Of a stretch of DNA of 64,000 bases, positions 37,257-45,703 are shown piece by piece. The stretch covers positions 358,869-422,868 of the forward strand of contig NZ_JQMW01000004.1 of the NCBI RefSeq assembly GCF_000744935.1, given 5' to 3'. The notes under the pieces were generated by a model. It was not told the origin of the DNA, did not search any database, and saw only the letters and a list, made by a program, of their open reading frames with translations. Position numbers and translations under genes: made by a program. The stretch is from Clostridium sp. KNHs214. GTDB taxonomy: Bacteria; Bacillota; Clostridia; Clostridiales; Clostridiaceae. Every line of letters begins with the position of its first letter. Within the stretch, counting starts at the first letter, position 1.

Positions 37257-37291
37257 AAAAAGAGGAATAATCAATTTGATTATTCCTCTTT
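37257..37291 (-). terminator. rho-independent terminator overlapping the L25 stop codon
   Basis: Minus strand AAAAGAGGAATAATCAA, loop, GATTATTCCTCTTTTTT. The left arm holds the last codons and the TAA of the L25 gene, so the stem forms only after the ribosome leaves. Confidence 0.85.
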
Positions 37292-37882
37292 TACTTCTAG
37301 TTCATAATTTTCTTCATTTTCCATATTTATTTCTTCGTTTTTAGCATAGGTAACGCTCAATATAACAGTGTCCGGATCTTCTATCATAGATATTTCCTTT
37401 GCCATTTCCACATCGCCCATTCTTACTACATTTCCAACTTTTAATCCTTTTAAATCAATATGGATACTCTTAGGCAATTCTTCAGCATTACACTGAACTT
37501 TAATACTATTTTTCTCCTTTTGCAATATACCGCCATTTTTGAATACTAATTTTTCATTATGGAAAACTATAGGCACATCTGACTGTACGATAGAATTTTT
37601 CTTAACCTCCTGTAAATCCACGTGTATTATTTCATGATTTACAGCATCCCTTTGAACTTCCTTAATAAGAGCTTTTACTTTACTTCCTTCTACATCCAAG
37701 TCTATAATTCCATGCTCCCCTACTCCATTTATTTCTCTTTTTAGTTCTAGTTCCCCCACTTCAAACATATAATTTCCTAATGTTTTTCCATAAAGAACTC
37801 CTGGAACTAATCCCATTCTTCTTTTCTTTTTAGCTGAATTAGAAGTTTTATTTTGTCTTTTACTTAATACTAAACTTTCCAT
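37280..37882 (-). CDS. rplY: 50S ribosomal protein L25 / general stress protein Ctc
   Basis: About 200 residues, the long TL5/Ctc form with an N-terminal 5S rRNA-binding domain and a C-terminal beta domain. The N-terminal domain shows GLVPGVLYGKTLGNYMFEV and VNHEIIHVDLQEV; the C-terminal domain has FKNGGILQKEKNSIKVQCNA and LPKSIHIDLKGLKVGNVVRM, which are family signatures. I start it at the ATG at 37882, placed after GGGAGGGAT; a frame five codons longer uses an ATG inside that region. It binds 5S rRNA in the large subunit; in Bacillus the homologue Ctc is stress-induced. Single gene with its own terminator. ctc is an alternative symbol. Confidence 0.92.
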   Translation of the reverse strand: MESLVLSKRQNKTSNSAKKKRRMGLVPGVLYGKTLGNYMFEVGELELKREINGVGEHGIIDLDVEGSKVKALIKEVQRDAVNHEIIHVDLQEVKKNSIVQSDVPIVFHNEKLVFKNGGILQKEKNSIKVQCNAEELPKSIHIDLKGLKVGNVVRMGDVEMAKEISMIEDPDTVILSVTYAKNEEINMENEENYELEVKEE

Positions 37883-38071
37883 TTTTATCCCTCCCATTTA
37901 TGTATTATTAACAGAATTCATGAATAATATTCCCTTCATATGTAATACTAATGTTAATGTATATACCCATTTAGAATTCAATTTATTTACTCCACTTTTC
38001 CCGTTGATAATAAACACTCTTCTCGCTTTTAGAAAAACATAAAAATTATTTAAAATAAATTTAATTTTTTA

Positions 38072-38100
38072 TTGCATTCTATTTCCATTTAACTTATAAT
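38072..38100 (+). promoter_or_regulatory. sigma-A promoter of the decarboxylase gene
   Basis: TTGCAT (38072-38077), 17-bp spacer, TATAAT (38095-38100), about 75 bp before the start codon. The best-formed promoter in the window. The leader includes a possible stem with GAACT and AGTTC before ATTTTT, a weak attenuator-like feature. Confidence 0.65.
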
Positions 38101-38175
38101 GATATTGTTTTAAACGAACTAGATAATATTTCTAAGGAAGTTCGCGGATTTTTAAGAAAGAAGGTGTTAATTAAG

Positions 38176-39666
38176 GTGTATAAATTAAATCAAAAGGAAA
38201 CTCCTTTATTTGATGCATTAATGGAATATGTGGATAGAGACACTTTACCCTTTCACGTACCTGGTCATAAAAAGGGAGTGGGAATGGATGAAACTTTTAA
38301 AAACTTCATAGGTGAAAATCCTTTTAAAATTGATGTTACAGTTTTTAAGTTAGTTGATAGCCTACATCATCCTAACGGACCTATAAAAAGAGCTCAGGAA
38401 CTAGCTGCAGATGCATATGGATCTAATGCTGCATTTTTTTCAATTCATGGCACATCAGGTGCCATACAAGCTATGATACTTTCAGTAGTGGGAGCTAGAG
38501 ATAAGATTATTATTCCTAGAAATGTTCATAAATCAGTTACTGCTGGAATAATATTAAGCGGCGCTCACCCTGTTTACATGCAACCTGAAATCGATAAAAA
38601 CTTAGGCATAGCTCATGGTGTATCACCAGAAACAGTGCAAAAGGCTCTTAAAGAAAATCCTGATGCAAAGGCAGTTTTGATAATTAACCCTACTTATTAT
38701 GGAGTAGCTACAAATATAAAGAAAATAAGTGACATAGTTCACAATTATGATATTCCTCTTATAGTAGATGAAGCTCATGGTCCACATTTAGGATTTAACG
38801 ATAAATTACCAATTTCTGCAATAGATGCAGGAGCTGACATGTGTGCCCAAAGCACTCATAAAATAATAGGTGCATTAACACAATGCTCCTTACTACATGT
38901 TAATTCAAATAGAATAGATACTAGAAGAGTTCAACAAGTATTGAATTTACTTCATACTACATCACCTTCTTATATTCTTATGGCATCTCTTGATTGTGCT
39001 AGAAGGCAAATAGCTTTAAACGGAAAAGAGCTTTTAGACAAGACAATTAATTTGTCAAACTATGTAAGAAATGAAATAAATAAAATTCCCGGTTTTAAAT
39101 GCTTTGGAGAAGAAATTCTAGGAACTCCTGGAGCTTATGCCTTTGATCCAACTAAAATAACTATAACATGTAAGGATTTAGGCATTACGGGATACCAATT
39201 AGATACAATACTTGCTGATAAATATCATATTCAAATGGAATTATCAGATTTCTATAATACCTTAGCTGTTGGTTCTTTTGGAGATACAAAGGAAGGCATG
39301 GATAGACTTCTAAGTGCTCTTAATGAAATAAGTAAAGAGTACTACGGAAAAAGTGATAGAAAAATTGATTTTCTAGATATACCTGCTATTCCTGAACAAG
39401 TATTAATTCCTAGGGAAGCCTTTAACAGTGAAAAAACTTGTGTACCTATTAATGAAAGCATTGGAAAAATAAGCGGAGAATTTCTTCTTGCTTATCCTCC
39501 TGGAATACCAGTTTTATGTCCTGGTGAAAGAATCACTAAAGAAGTGGTTGACTATGTATCCCAGTTAAAAGAAGCTGGCCTTTACGTACAGGGAACAGAA
39601 GATCCTAACGTTGAGTACATTAAAGTAGTTGAAAAAGAAGACGCTGTATTTATAAATGTAGAATAA
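38176..39666 (+). CDS. speA: Orn/Lys/Arg decarboxylase, PLP-dependent (SpeA-type)
   Basis: About 496 residues. A GTG at 38164 is in frame, but AGAAAGAAGGTG (38155-38166) would overlap it and is ideally placed for the GTG at 38176, so I choose that. The short Gram-positive type of decarboxylase: PFHVPGHKKGVGMDE at the N-terminus, FSIHGTSGAIQAMI, LIVDEAHGPHLGF and the PLP-lysine motif STHKIIGALTQCSLLHV. The C-terminal domain ends with LLAYPPGIPVLCPGERIT. It removes CO2 from arginine, lysine or ornithine, giving a polyamine precursor. Which amino acid is used cannot be read from sequence. The first plus-strand gene of the window, convergent with 39781-40626. Confidence 0.85.
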   Translation: MYKLNQKETPLFDALMEYVDRDTLPFHVPGHKKGVGMDETFKNFIGENPFKIDVTVFKLVDSLHHPNGPIKRAQELAADAYGSNAAFFSIHGTSGAIQAMILSVVGARDKIIIPRNVHKSVTAGIILSGAHPVYMQPEIDKNLGIAHGVSPETVQKALKENPDAKAVLIINPTYYGVATNIKKISDIVHNYDIPLIVDEAHGPHLGFNDKLPISAIDAGADMCAQSTHKIIGALTQCSLLHVNSNRIDTRRVQQVLNLLHTTSPSYILMASLDCARRQIALNGKELLDKTINLSNYVRNEINKIPGFKCFGEEILGTPGAYAFDPTKITITCKDLGITGYQLDTILADKYHIQMELSDFYNTLAVGSFGDTKEGMDRLLSALNEISKEYYGKSDRKIDFLDIPAIPEQVLIPREAFNSEKTCVPINESIGKISGEFLLAYPPGIPVLCPGERITKEVVDYVSQLKEAGLYVQGTEDPNVEYIKVVEKEDAVFINVE

Positions 39667-39678
39667 TCAATTTATTTA

Positions 39679-39780
39679 GAAGGGTACGTCGCATTAAGAA
39701 ATTTATATACAATATATTGTTTTGCAAGTTTAAAGTTAACACAATATGTTGTAGGATTTATTCTTAGTGCGACAGCCCCT
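39679..39780. terminator. long intergenic hairpin between convergent genes
   Basis: GTCGCATTAAGAA (39688-39700) pairs with TTCTTAGTGCGAC (39760-39772), extended outwards by AAGGG / CCCCTT and inwards by CAATATATTG / CAATATGTTG. It fills almost the whole gap between the convergent stops, so it may end transcription from both sides. It lacks strong T-runs. Confidence 0.5.
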
Positions 39781-40626
39781 TTATATATTTCTTATGAAAG
39801 TTATAAGATTATTTATATTATTATTTTCGGCCTCTTTTAAAAATCTAGTATAGTCCTTTTCATTCATATCTAATATTCTGCTATATGTACGTAATACTTT
39901 TTCAAAATATCCCATAACATAATTAGCTTTAATAAGTGCACCTATATTTTTAGTTCTAAAGGTTGCAGCATATAATCTTCTTGTCTTTTCAGCCTTTTTC
40001 TTCAATTTACCATAATACTGTCCTCCTGGATATATAGCCTTAACTTTCTTAAAATTTAGCATTAAAGCTTCCTTATATACAGTGTAAATCTTTTCTAAAC
40101 ATTCATCATTGAATACTTTTTCTTCTTTTTTCATTTGCTCTACAATATTTATTACTTCTTTCAGCTTTTCATTATTTTTTCTTCTAAGTTCTGGTACTTT
40201 TTTAACTATAGGCAGTACTTCTTCTACAGCTTCTTTCTCTTCCTTTTTTTTATATCTATCTTGTAAAATTTCAAGTCCAAATTCGGCCTCTAAATAATCA
40301 TTATTATCCTTAACTATATCCATTTCATTTTGAACTGTTTTATATATACTTATTCTATTTTCTTTATCAAAGAATATTTCGTAATAATAAAATAGTTTAA
40401 CAAGCTCTCTTTGTACCTGTTTTTTATCCAAAACTTGCTCTCTTTCATTTATAAATATAAATTCACTTTCTCTACCCTTTACATGATGCATAAATCCCTT
40501 ACTAAAAATCACTTTTCTATATAAACTACCAAAACACTCAACTGGCTCAGATATCTTTACATTTTCTCCCTTTTTAACATAAGAATTTAGTTTTTCTAAT
40601 ATTTCTGCTGATGCTTCATTGTACAT
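39781..40626 (-). CDS. protein of unknown function, charged and helical
   Basis: A 281-residue soluble protein with no signal peptide or membrane span. I do not recognise a family. The first 120 residues appear mixed alpha/beta (NVKISEPVECFGSLYRKVIF). From about 125 to 200 it is rich in Lys and Glu with coiled-coil potential (KKVPELRRKNNEKLKEVINI). The C-terminal third is helical (AEKTRRLYAATFRTKNIGAL). ATG follows GAGGAGGGG, so it is well translated. It is convergent with the decarboxylase gene and separated by 382 bp from the Cys-rich gene. No function is proposed. Confidence 0.65.
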   Translation of the reverse strand: MYNEASAEILEKLNSYVKKGENVKISEPVECFGSLYRKVIFSKGFMHHVKGRESEFIFINEREQVLDKKQVQRELVKLFYYYEIFFDKENRISIYKTVQNEMDIVKDNNDYLEAEFGLEILQDRYKKKEEKEAVEEVLPIVKKVPELRRKNNEKLKEVINIVEQMKKEEKVFNDECLEKIYTVYKEALMLNFKKVKAIYPGGQYYGKLKKKAEKTRRLYAATFRTKNIGALIKANYVMGYFEKVLRTYSRILDMNEKDYTRFLKEAENNNINNLITFIRNI

Positions 40627-41008
40627 TAACTACCCCTCCTCGTTATATTTACTATTATAACAAAAAAATGAAGTTCAACCTATACAATATAGGATTTTTA
40701 CAATGATATTTTATGAAACAATCTAAAACATCTGAATTTTACATAAATATAACCTCATGCTTTCACATGAGGCTTAAATTAAATTCCTTTAGGTACATGA
40801 AAAGAAATAACAATTCAAAGATTCTAGTATATTTTGTGTCAGACAAGGAAGCAGGCTCCGCCTTTGGTAATAACTATCGGCGGGTTCTGCTAACGCAGTA
40901 TGACGCAAGATAGACTAGCATACTGACTTATTATTTATTTGAATGTGCCTTGGTATATAATAATCACCTAAGTATTAACATATCTATGTGATTGTCAATT
41001 TTAGCTAA
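40627..41008. other. 382-bp intergenic region with structured repeat
   Basis: Contains a short hairpin CCTCATG-CATGAGG (40753-40772) and the palindromic GC-rich element at 40791-40950. No real gene; a plus-strand frame at 40713-40913 simply runs through this element. Confidence 0.6.
40791..40950. repeat. structured GC-rich palindromic element
   Basis: Outer ends AGGTACATGAAAAGAAATAA and TTATTTATTTGAATGTGCCT are imperfect inverted copies. The centre (40850-40915) has unusually many G and C for this genome and small stems (e.g. TCTGC/GCAGT, CTATC/GATAG). Only one copy is in the window. It resembles the MITE in plan but not in sequence. Confidence 0.45.
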
Positions 41009-41797
41009 TTATTCCTCTATATAATCTGGGAATAAACTATCCATTTTTTGTGGTGGATAGAAGTCTGGTACATCTCTATTCATAAATTCTATACATGGAT
41101 CTTGCTCTCCAGGGCATTCATCAGGTATTGGGCAATATCCAAAGCATGGAATTAATAGTTGTACTAAAAGTTCACATTTAACTATTATAAATAATCCTAA
41201 AGTTATGCATAAAAATACTTTATCTGGATCTGGCTCTGGATAATCTACCTTAATTAATTCTGATCTCAAGCAATCAGCAATCACTTCAAGTTTTATCATC
41301 CTTTCATCTGCATCTTCTATTTCCGGATTACATAAATTACCTTTGCTAATTGAAACCTCTGCTATTGGGTCTGGACAATAGAATTTTGGAACTGTTATTG
41401 TTTGATTTACTGTATATTCTAATGTTCTAGGCTCACATGTAGTTCCAGTATCAACTAATACATCTACTTTAAAAGTTACTGTAAAATTAACAGTTACTCT
41501 TTTGTATCCTTCTTCGCCTTTTACACAGGATTTTGATACAGAAGTAATATCTACATCAAAATTACGACAACAGCCTATCTTTTTAACTTGGCTTGGGTCA
41601 GTCACTCCAGTTAATTCCTTACACAATTCTAAGTTTAAATTTCCCATTTCATCAACCGGTTTAAGACATCTTTTTATTAAGCATTGGTCAAAAATTTTAG
41701 GTACTTGGATACAACATAATTCATCAGGGTCTGGTAAACATCCCTGTTTATTTACAAAACCAGGGCGTGGAATAAAATCCTTAGGATTAATTGCCAT
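41009..41797 (-). CDS. cysteine-rich protein of unknown function
   Basis: A 262-residue protein with 17 or more cysteines, very unusual for a clostridial cytoplasmic protein. No signal peptide or membrane span. The N-terminus (FIPRPGFVNKQGCLPDPDEL, then CCIQVPKIFDQCLIKRCL) has paired cysteines. The middle is beta-rich (RVTVNFTVTFKVDVLVDTG), and the end has CFGYCPIPDECPGEQDPC. Such proteins in spore formers are often spore-coat or exosporium parts that cross-link by disulphides. That is an inference; I recognise no named family. Ribosome site GAAGGAGG. Confidence 0.6.
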   Translation of the reverse strand: MAINPKDFIPRPGFVNKQGCLPDPDELCCIQVPKIFDQCLIKRCLKPVDEMGNLNLELCKELTGVTDPSQVKKIGCCRNFDVDITSVSKSCVKGEEGYKRVTVNFTVTFKVDVLVDTGTTCEPRTLEYTVNQTITVPKFYCPDPIAEVSISKGNLCNPEIEDADERMIKLEVIADCLRSELIKVDYPEPDPDKVFLCITLGLFIIVKCELLVQLLIPCFGYCPIPDECPGEQDPCIEFMNRDVPDFYPPQKMDSLFPDYIEE

Positions 41798-41934
41798 AAA
41801 ATAGCCTCCTTCTCTATATTAAAATAATATTGTTTTCTCAATATATATTATGCAGACAAATGTTAAGTGTGCTTCTATATAACAGTCATTCACTTAATGC
41901 TAGATTAATTTTTTTAAATACTTTATGATTATCC

Positions 41935-42010
41935 CACAAAAAGCATTACATTACCTGAATTATGAAATTTCTCCTCCATGACTTGCATAAGAGCTCGGAA
42001 CAATAAATTT
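41935..42010. mobile_element. half copy of the MITE-like element
   Basis: Starts ATGATTATCCCACAAAAAGC like the left end of the full elements, then continues CTCCTCCATGACTTGCATAA, which is the inverse of the right arm, and stops near AATAAATTTA. The GC-rich core and the other arm are missing. It lies 70 bp before the start of the plus-strand gene. Confidence 0.7.
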
Positions 42011-42081
42011 ATTTGTATAAGCTTATTTAAAGAATATATAATTAAATCCATTAATATATTTTATATGAGGGGGGAAGGCAT

Positions 42082-43593
42082 ATGAGTCTATATATTTTAA
42101 AAGATATTTCAGATACTCTTTGGAAATTTTATATTGATGAAGATAAATTTCTTATTTGCGATAATTATTACGAAAAAGTACAAATAGATGAAAATGTTTC
42201 GGAATTTCATGTAAATGTAAACTATATCGGAACTATACAGCTCATATACATAACCTATGATGGCCACGTGAAGTATTGCGAATTTAATAAAAAATGGACT
42301 ACACAAACTCTATACACCCTTTGCAATAAAGGTGATAAAATACAAGAATTAAAAATATACTCATTAAATAATGAACTTCATATATTCTTTATTTTTCTTA
42401 AGGGAAGTGAAAAATATAGTGCTGATTTATTACATTACAAGTGGTCTGGAAATAAATTCAATACCAATATCGTAGCTTCTTTAAACTTTGATTATTCATT
42501 GTTTAAACATTATGATATAGAAATACTTAATGATGAACTTTATATATTTTTTCTACAAAGTGAAAAAAATCAAACTTCCTTAAGTATGCGCAAATATGAA
42601 AAGAATCTATGGGGTAATGCTCAAAAACTATATAGACTTTATGGAAGTGATATTCAATTTTCTACTATTAAAAAAGATAATACATTTCATATTTTAAATT
42701 TAACAAAAGAAAATAATATTTATATATTAGAACATGTATCTATAGATGAAAAAGGAAATATGAAAGCCTTTAAGGTTCATGAAAGCAATACTACTATATG
42801 CGCTCCTATATTGCTTATTGAAAATAACTCTTTATATACTATGTGGATAGAAGATAATTCTTTAATGTATTCCTCCTTCCATGATAATTGGCATAAGAAC
42901 AATAATCTTTTTATTGAAAATATAAATGAAATAGAGAAATGTAGATATATATCTGAAGAAAATTCTCATAATAATTTATATGCTAAAGAAATATTTATTT
43001 TAAACTCTTCCTTCATAAAATTTTTTTTAGCTGAAGAAACTTTAGTCTATGATCATATAGAAGAAAGAAATTTTGATTTACTACAAAATTGTGATGCAGA
43101 AAAAACTATACAAAAACTACTTAAAGAAATTTCCTACGCTAAAATGCTAAACGAAAAATTAGGTAAGAGAATTTCTTTATTAAAAAATAAGTTATATGAA
43201 AAAGATGTATCTATAAATAACTTCAATAACTATTTAAATCAAACTATTTCACAAAAAAAAGCCGTAGAAAAAGATTACAATTCATTGCTCCAATCTCAGA
43301 ATAATTTTATAAATGAGCTAAAAAATATAAAAACTAAATTAAATTTAGAAAAAGACAAAACAGACTCCCTTAAAAACACAATATTAGAGCTTTCTCAAGA
43401 AAATAATAAATTAAAAGGAAACTCAATTAAAACAAAAGAATTTGAAAATAAAAATTGCCAATGCAATTGCACGTATCTAAAAGATTTAGAATTTAAGATT
43501 AAAGAAAAAGAAAATGAAAATGATACATTAAAAGAAGAACTTGAACGTTTTAAGAATATGAGTTTTTTTGATAAAATTTTTAAAATTAAATAG
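42082..43593 (+). CDS. protein of unknown function with C-terminal coiled coil
   Basis: A 503-residue protein with ribosome site GAGGGGGGAAGG. The first ~330 residues are repetitive beta-rich segments with aromatic and acidic residues (LWKFYIDEDKFLICDNYYEK, IQLIYITYDGHVKYCEFNKK, ELHIFFIFLKGSEKYSADLL), suggesting a beta-propeller. Residues ~350-500 are a long coiled coil (LLKEISYAKMLNEKLGKRIS and LEKDKTDSLKNTILELSQEN) with a Cys pair (NCQCNC). I recognise no named family. It has its own strong terminator and is flanked by accessory genes. A structural or spore-associated role is possible but not shown. Confidence 0.65.
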   Translation: MSLYILKDISDTLWKFYIDEDKFLICDNYYEKVQIDENVSEFHVNVNYIGTIQLIYITYDGHVKYCEFNKKWTTQTLYTLCNKGDKIQELKIYSLNNELHIFFIFLKGSEKYSADLLHYKWSGNKFNTNIVASLNFDYSLFKHYDIEILNDELYIFFLQSEKNQTSLSMRKYEKNLWGNAQKLYRLYGSDIQFSTIKKDNTFHILNLTKENNIYILEHVSIDEKGNMKAFKVHESNTTICAPILLIENNSLYTMWIEDNSLMYSSFHDNWHKNNNLFIENINEIEKCRYISEENSHNNLYAKEIFILNSSFIKFFLAEETLVYDHIEERNFDLLQNCDAEKTIQKLLKEISYAKMLNEKLGKRISLLKNKLYEKDVSINNFNNYLNQTISQKKAVEKDYNSLLQSQNNFINELKNIKTKLNLEKDKTDSLKNTILELSQENNKLKGNSIKTKEFENKNCQCNCTYLKDLEFKIKEKENENDTLKEELERFKNMSFFDKIFKIK

Positions 43594-43594
43594 A

Positions 43595-43628
43595 TAATGC
43601 CGCTCTAAAAGGTGCGGCATTATTTTTA
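43595..43628 (+). terminator. rho-independent terminator
   Basis: ATAATGCCGC-TCTAAAAGGT-GCGGCATTAT followed by TTTTTAT directly after the stop of the plus-strand coiled-coil gene. Confidence 0.9.
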
Positions 43629-43674
43629 TATGAAAGTTAATAGAATTATTCATTTGCATATAATCATACTATAT

Positions 43675-44113
43675 TTATTTTTTTGCTTTTCCCTTTTGTA
43701 TTGGGTTCATTGTCTTGCCTGAAAGTTTTGTACTCTTTTTACTTGAGCCACCTGCTGCTCCATCTACAACAAGTTGTTCTAACCCTACAGAAATTATCTT
43801 GCATGTTGAAATAGCTACATAATATCCATTGAGTTCCAAAACAACTATTCCATCGGAAACTGCATATACATATCCATCATAATAATAATTATCAGTATAA
43901 ATATCTACATACAATCCTCTATAGCTCTCTAACTGTTTTCTAACAGGTGCTTCACAACAACCACAGTAGCCTTTATCTGACTTACATTTATTATCTAAGA
44001 ATTCTATATCTTCTATAGTTTGCCCTTCTGGTGGTAAACCTATAGATTCAATTTTACAAACTGAAATCTTTTCAACATATCCACTGCCTAGCTCCGGTGT
44101 AACAGTTAATATA
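43675..44113 (-). pseudogene. 3' part of a gene cut by an insertion sequence
   Basis: An open frame of about 145 codons from the IS boundary to the stop at 43675. A TTG at 43914 could serve as a start, but the frame is open much further upstream. Reading in from the IS gives LTVTPELGSGYVEKISVCKI, then GLPPEGQTIEDIEFLDNK, GYCGCCEAPVRKQLESYRG, VDIYTDNYYYDGYVYAVSDG and a Lys-rich tail. The ~60-residue block from LESYRG on looks like a small beta-barrel. The start of the gene must lie on the other side of the IS (beyond 45507), but no matching intact frame continues there. Function unknown. Confidence 0.6.
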
Positions 44114-45507
44114 TTGCTTTAAATGAGCAAAAACGCTTACATTATTTTACATTACTTAAGCACACTTATTGTGTGATAATTTAAGAGCATCAAAAATAGT
44201 ATTTAAACTAACTCCTTTTTTATATTGAGAATACACCCAAGCAATTACTTCTTGTTGGGATTGTTTACGAGCTATTTTTAAACCTTCTCCAAATTTAGAA
44301 CAATCTGTGCTTATGCCACAAGTACAATAAAGATAAGTCAATTGAGTTAAAATCCAAAATCTCTTTATGGCTTTTTCACCACGAACTTGATAATTATCAA
44401 AACCTAATTCCATCTTATTTTGACGGAAAAATACTTCAATTGTCCAACGTTCACGGTATTGAAAAAGTATTTCTTCTGTTGTGAGATTTATATCTGTTGA
44501 TATAAAAGATTTTAATGCTTTTTCATTATAGAGAGCTTCTTTAGGATAACTAATAAGAATTACAACATTTTTAAAACCATTGATTTTGCCCTCATATCTA
44601 TAAACATAGTAAGAGTGCTTATTCACTGTTACGAGGTGAAAGTCTTCCTTGTTTATAGTTTTGGCAAAACCATTAATTTTATGATTCATGCGCGAGCATT
44701 TTGGGTATATAATTCTATTAGTTTTTAACGCTCCTATATATTCAAAGCCTTTTGCCTTTGCTGTTTTTATAATTATTTCAGCACTATACCAACTATCCCC
44801 TAAGACGAAACCTTGGATAGGTGGTTCGGGTAATGAAGATATTATATTTACAGCAATATTAATCTTAGTAAATTTTTTATTGTCTTTATCGACTTTAGTC
44901 TTATCATAAAGCGTTAGCTGATAAGGAATTGTAACATCGCCACATTGTAGTAAAGCACCTACAACTTGGTGTCCATAGACTTTTTTATTTTCTAAATGTG
45001 ATTGATGGAATTGACACTTTTCTATAGGATTTTTAGCCCGTGACGAAGGCTTTGTCTTCTTACAGATAGTATCATCAATAATCACATAAATAGGCTTTCC
45101 TGTATCACGAGATAACTGCCAAATTTTATTAACTGCGAACTTTTGTAATGCTCTCAAAATATAATCTTCATTCCATGGGCTTTTGGATAAAAATTGACCT
45201 ATGGATGTTCTATAAGTACTCTGATAGCAACTTTCAGCTATATGAATAACTTTGCCATCATACCCACGACCTACGGCTGCAAAGATAAATTCACAAATAT
45301 GTTTTAATTGAGGCAGTGTTAAATATAATGATAATCCAAGTTTAATTATGAAATTGTTAATCTCTTTATTATATGGTATATTATTTTCTGTAGACATTTA
45401 TATTCATCCTTTGTTTATGTTTTCTGACAGAAATATAATACACTAGGATATTATGAATGTCTATTTTTATTCCATAATTTGTTATGAAATTTGCTCATTT
45501 AAAGCAA
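44114..45507 (-). mobile_element. complete IS4-superfamily insertion sequence, 1394 bp
   Basis: Bounded by perfect 18-bp inverted repeats: TTGCTTTAAATGAGCAAA at 44114-44131 and TTTGCTCATTTAAAGCAA at 45490-45507. Contains one transposase gene. No convincing target-site duplication could be seen in the flanks. It interrupts the gene whose 3' part is at 43675-44113. Confidence 0.85.
44156..45397 (-). CDS. IS4-superfamily DDE transposase
   Basis: A 413-residue transposase that appears intact. Catalytic acids: D108/D109 in YVIIDDTICKK, D201 in FVLGDSWYSAE, and E321 in the Y-(2)-R-(3)-E-(6)-K signature (Y314, R317, E321, K328). The D108-T motif and size suggest the IS701-like branch of the IS4 superfamily. 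It cuts and rejoins the 18-bp terminal inverted repeats of its own element. ATG after AAGGATGA. All key residues are present, so the element may still be mobile. Confidence 0.9.
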   Translation of the reverse strand: MSTENNIPYNKEINNFIIKLGLSLYLTLPQLKHICEFIFAAVGRGYDGKVIHIAESCYQSTYRTSIGQFLSKSPWNEDYILRALQKFAVNKIWQLSRDTGKPIYVIIDDTICKKTKPSSRAKNPIEKCQFHQSHLENKKVYGHQVVGALLQCGDVTIPYQLTLYDKTKVDKDNKKFTKINIAVNIISSLPEPPIQGFVLGDSWYSAEIIIKTAKAKGFEYIGALKTNRIIYPKCSRMNHKINGFAKTINKEDFHLVTVNKHSYYVYRYEGKINGFKNVVILISYPKEALYNEKALKSFISTDINLTTEEILFQYRERWTIEVFFRQNKMELGFDNYQVRGEKAIKRFWILTQLTYLYCTCGISTDCSKFGEGLKIARKQSQQEVIAWVYSQYKKGVSLNTIFDALKLSHNKCA

Positions 45508-45703
45508 AATACTAAAGTTACCTACACTTCTTTGTGTGGAATAACTTCTATTAAACCTAATGAAGTGCCTGTTCCTTAATAGTAATAAAACTTAATTCTT
45601 CTATAAAACTTTAAATAACTAAAAACTAAAGCTTCTATTTGAAAATTATTCAATATAATTCTCAATAGAAGCTTTAGTTTTTTATTTTTTAATAATTTAC
45701 ATC
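45508..45703. other. gap between insertion sequence and MITE
   Basis: The first ~80 bp may be the 5' part of the gene broken by the IS: the minus strand reads SLGLIEVIPHKEV then a TAG stop. The link is not secure. The rest is a terminator hairpin at 45621-45683. Confidence 0.35.
45621..45683. terminator. strong hairpin with T-run, probably bidirectional
   Basis: AAAACTAAAGCTTCTATT and AATAGAAGCTTTAGTTTT form an 18-bp stem, followed on the plus strand by TTTTATTTTTT. No plus-strand gene ends here now; it may have served the gene disrupted by the IS. Confidence 0.65.

Noticed and set aside
38101-38160. T-box or other full riboswitch in the decarboxylase leader
   Set aside because: The leader is only about 70 bases and holds just one weak stem.
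40713-40913. 66-codon plus-strand frame
   Set aside because: Runs through the structured GC-rich repeat, has no ribosome site and no protein-like composition.
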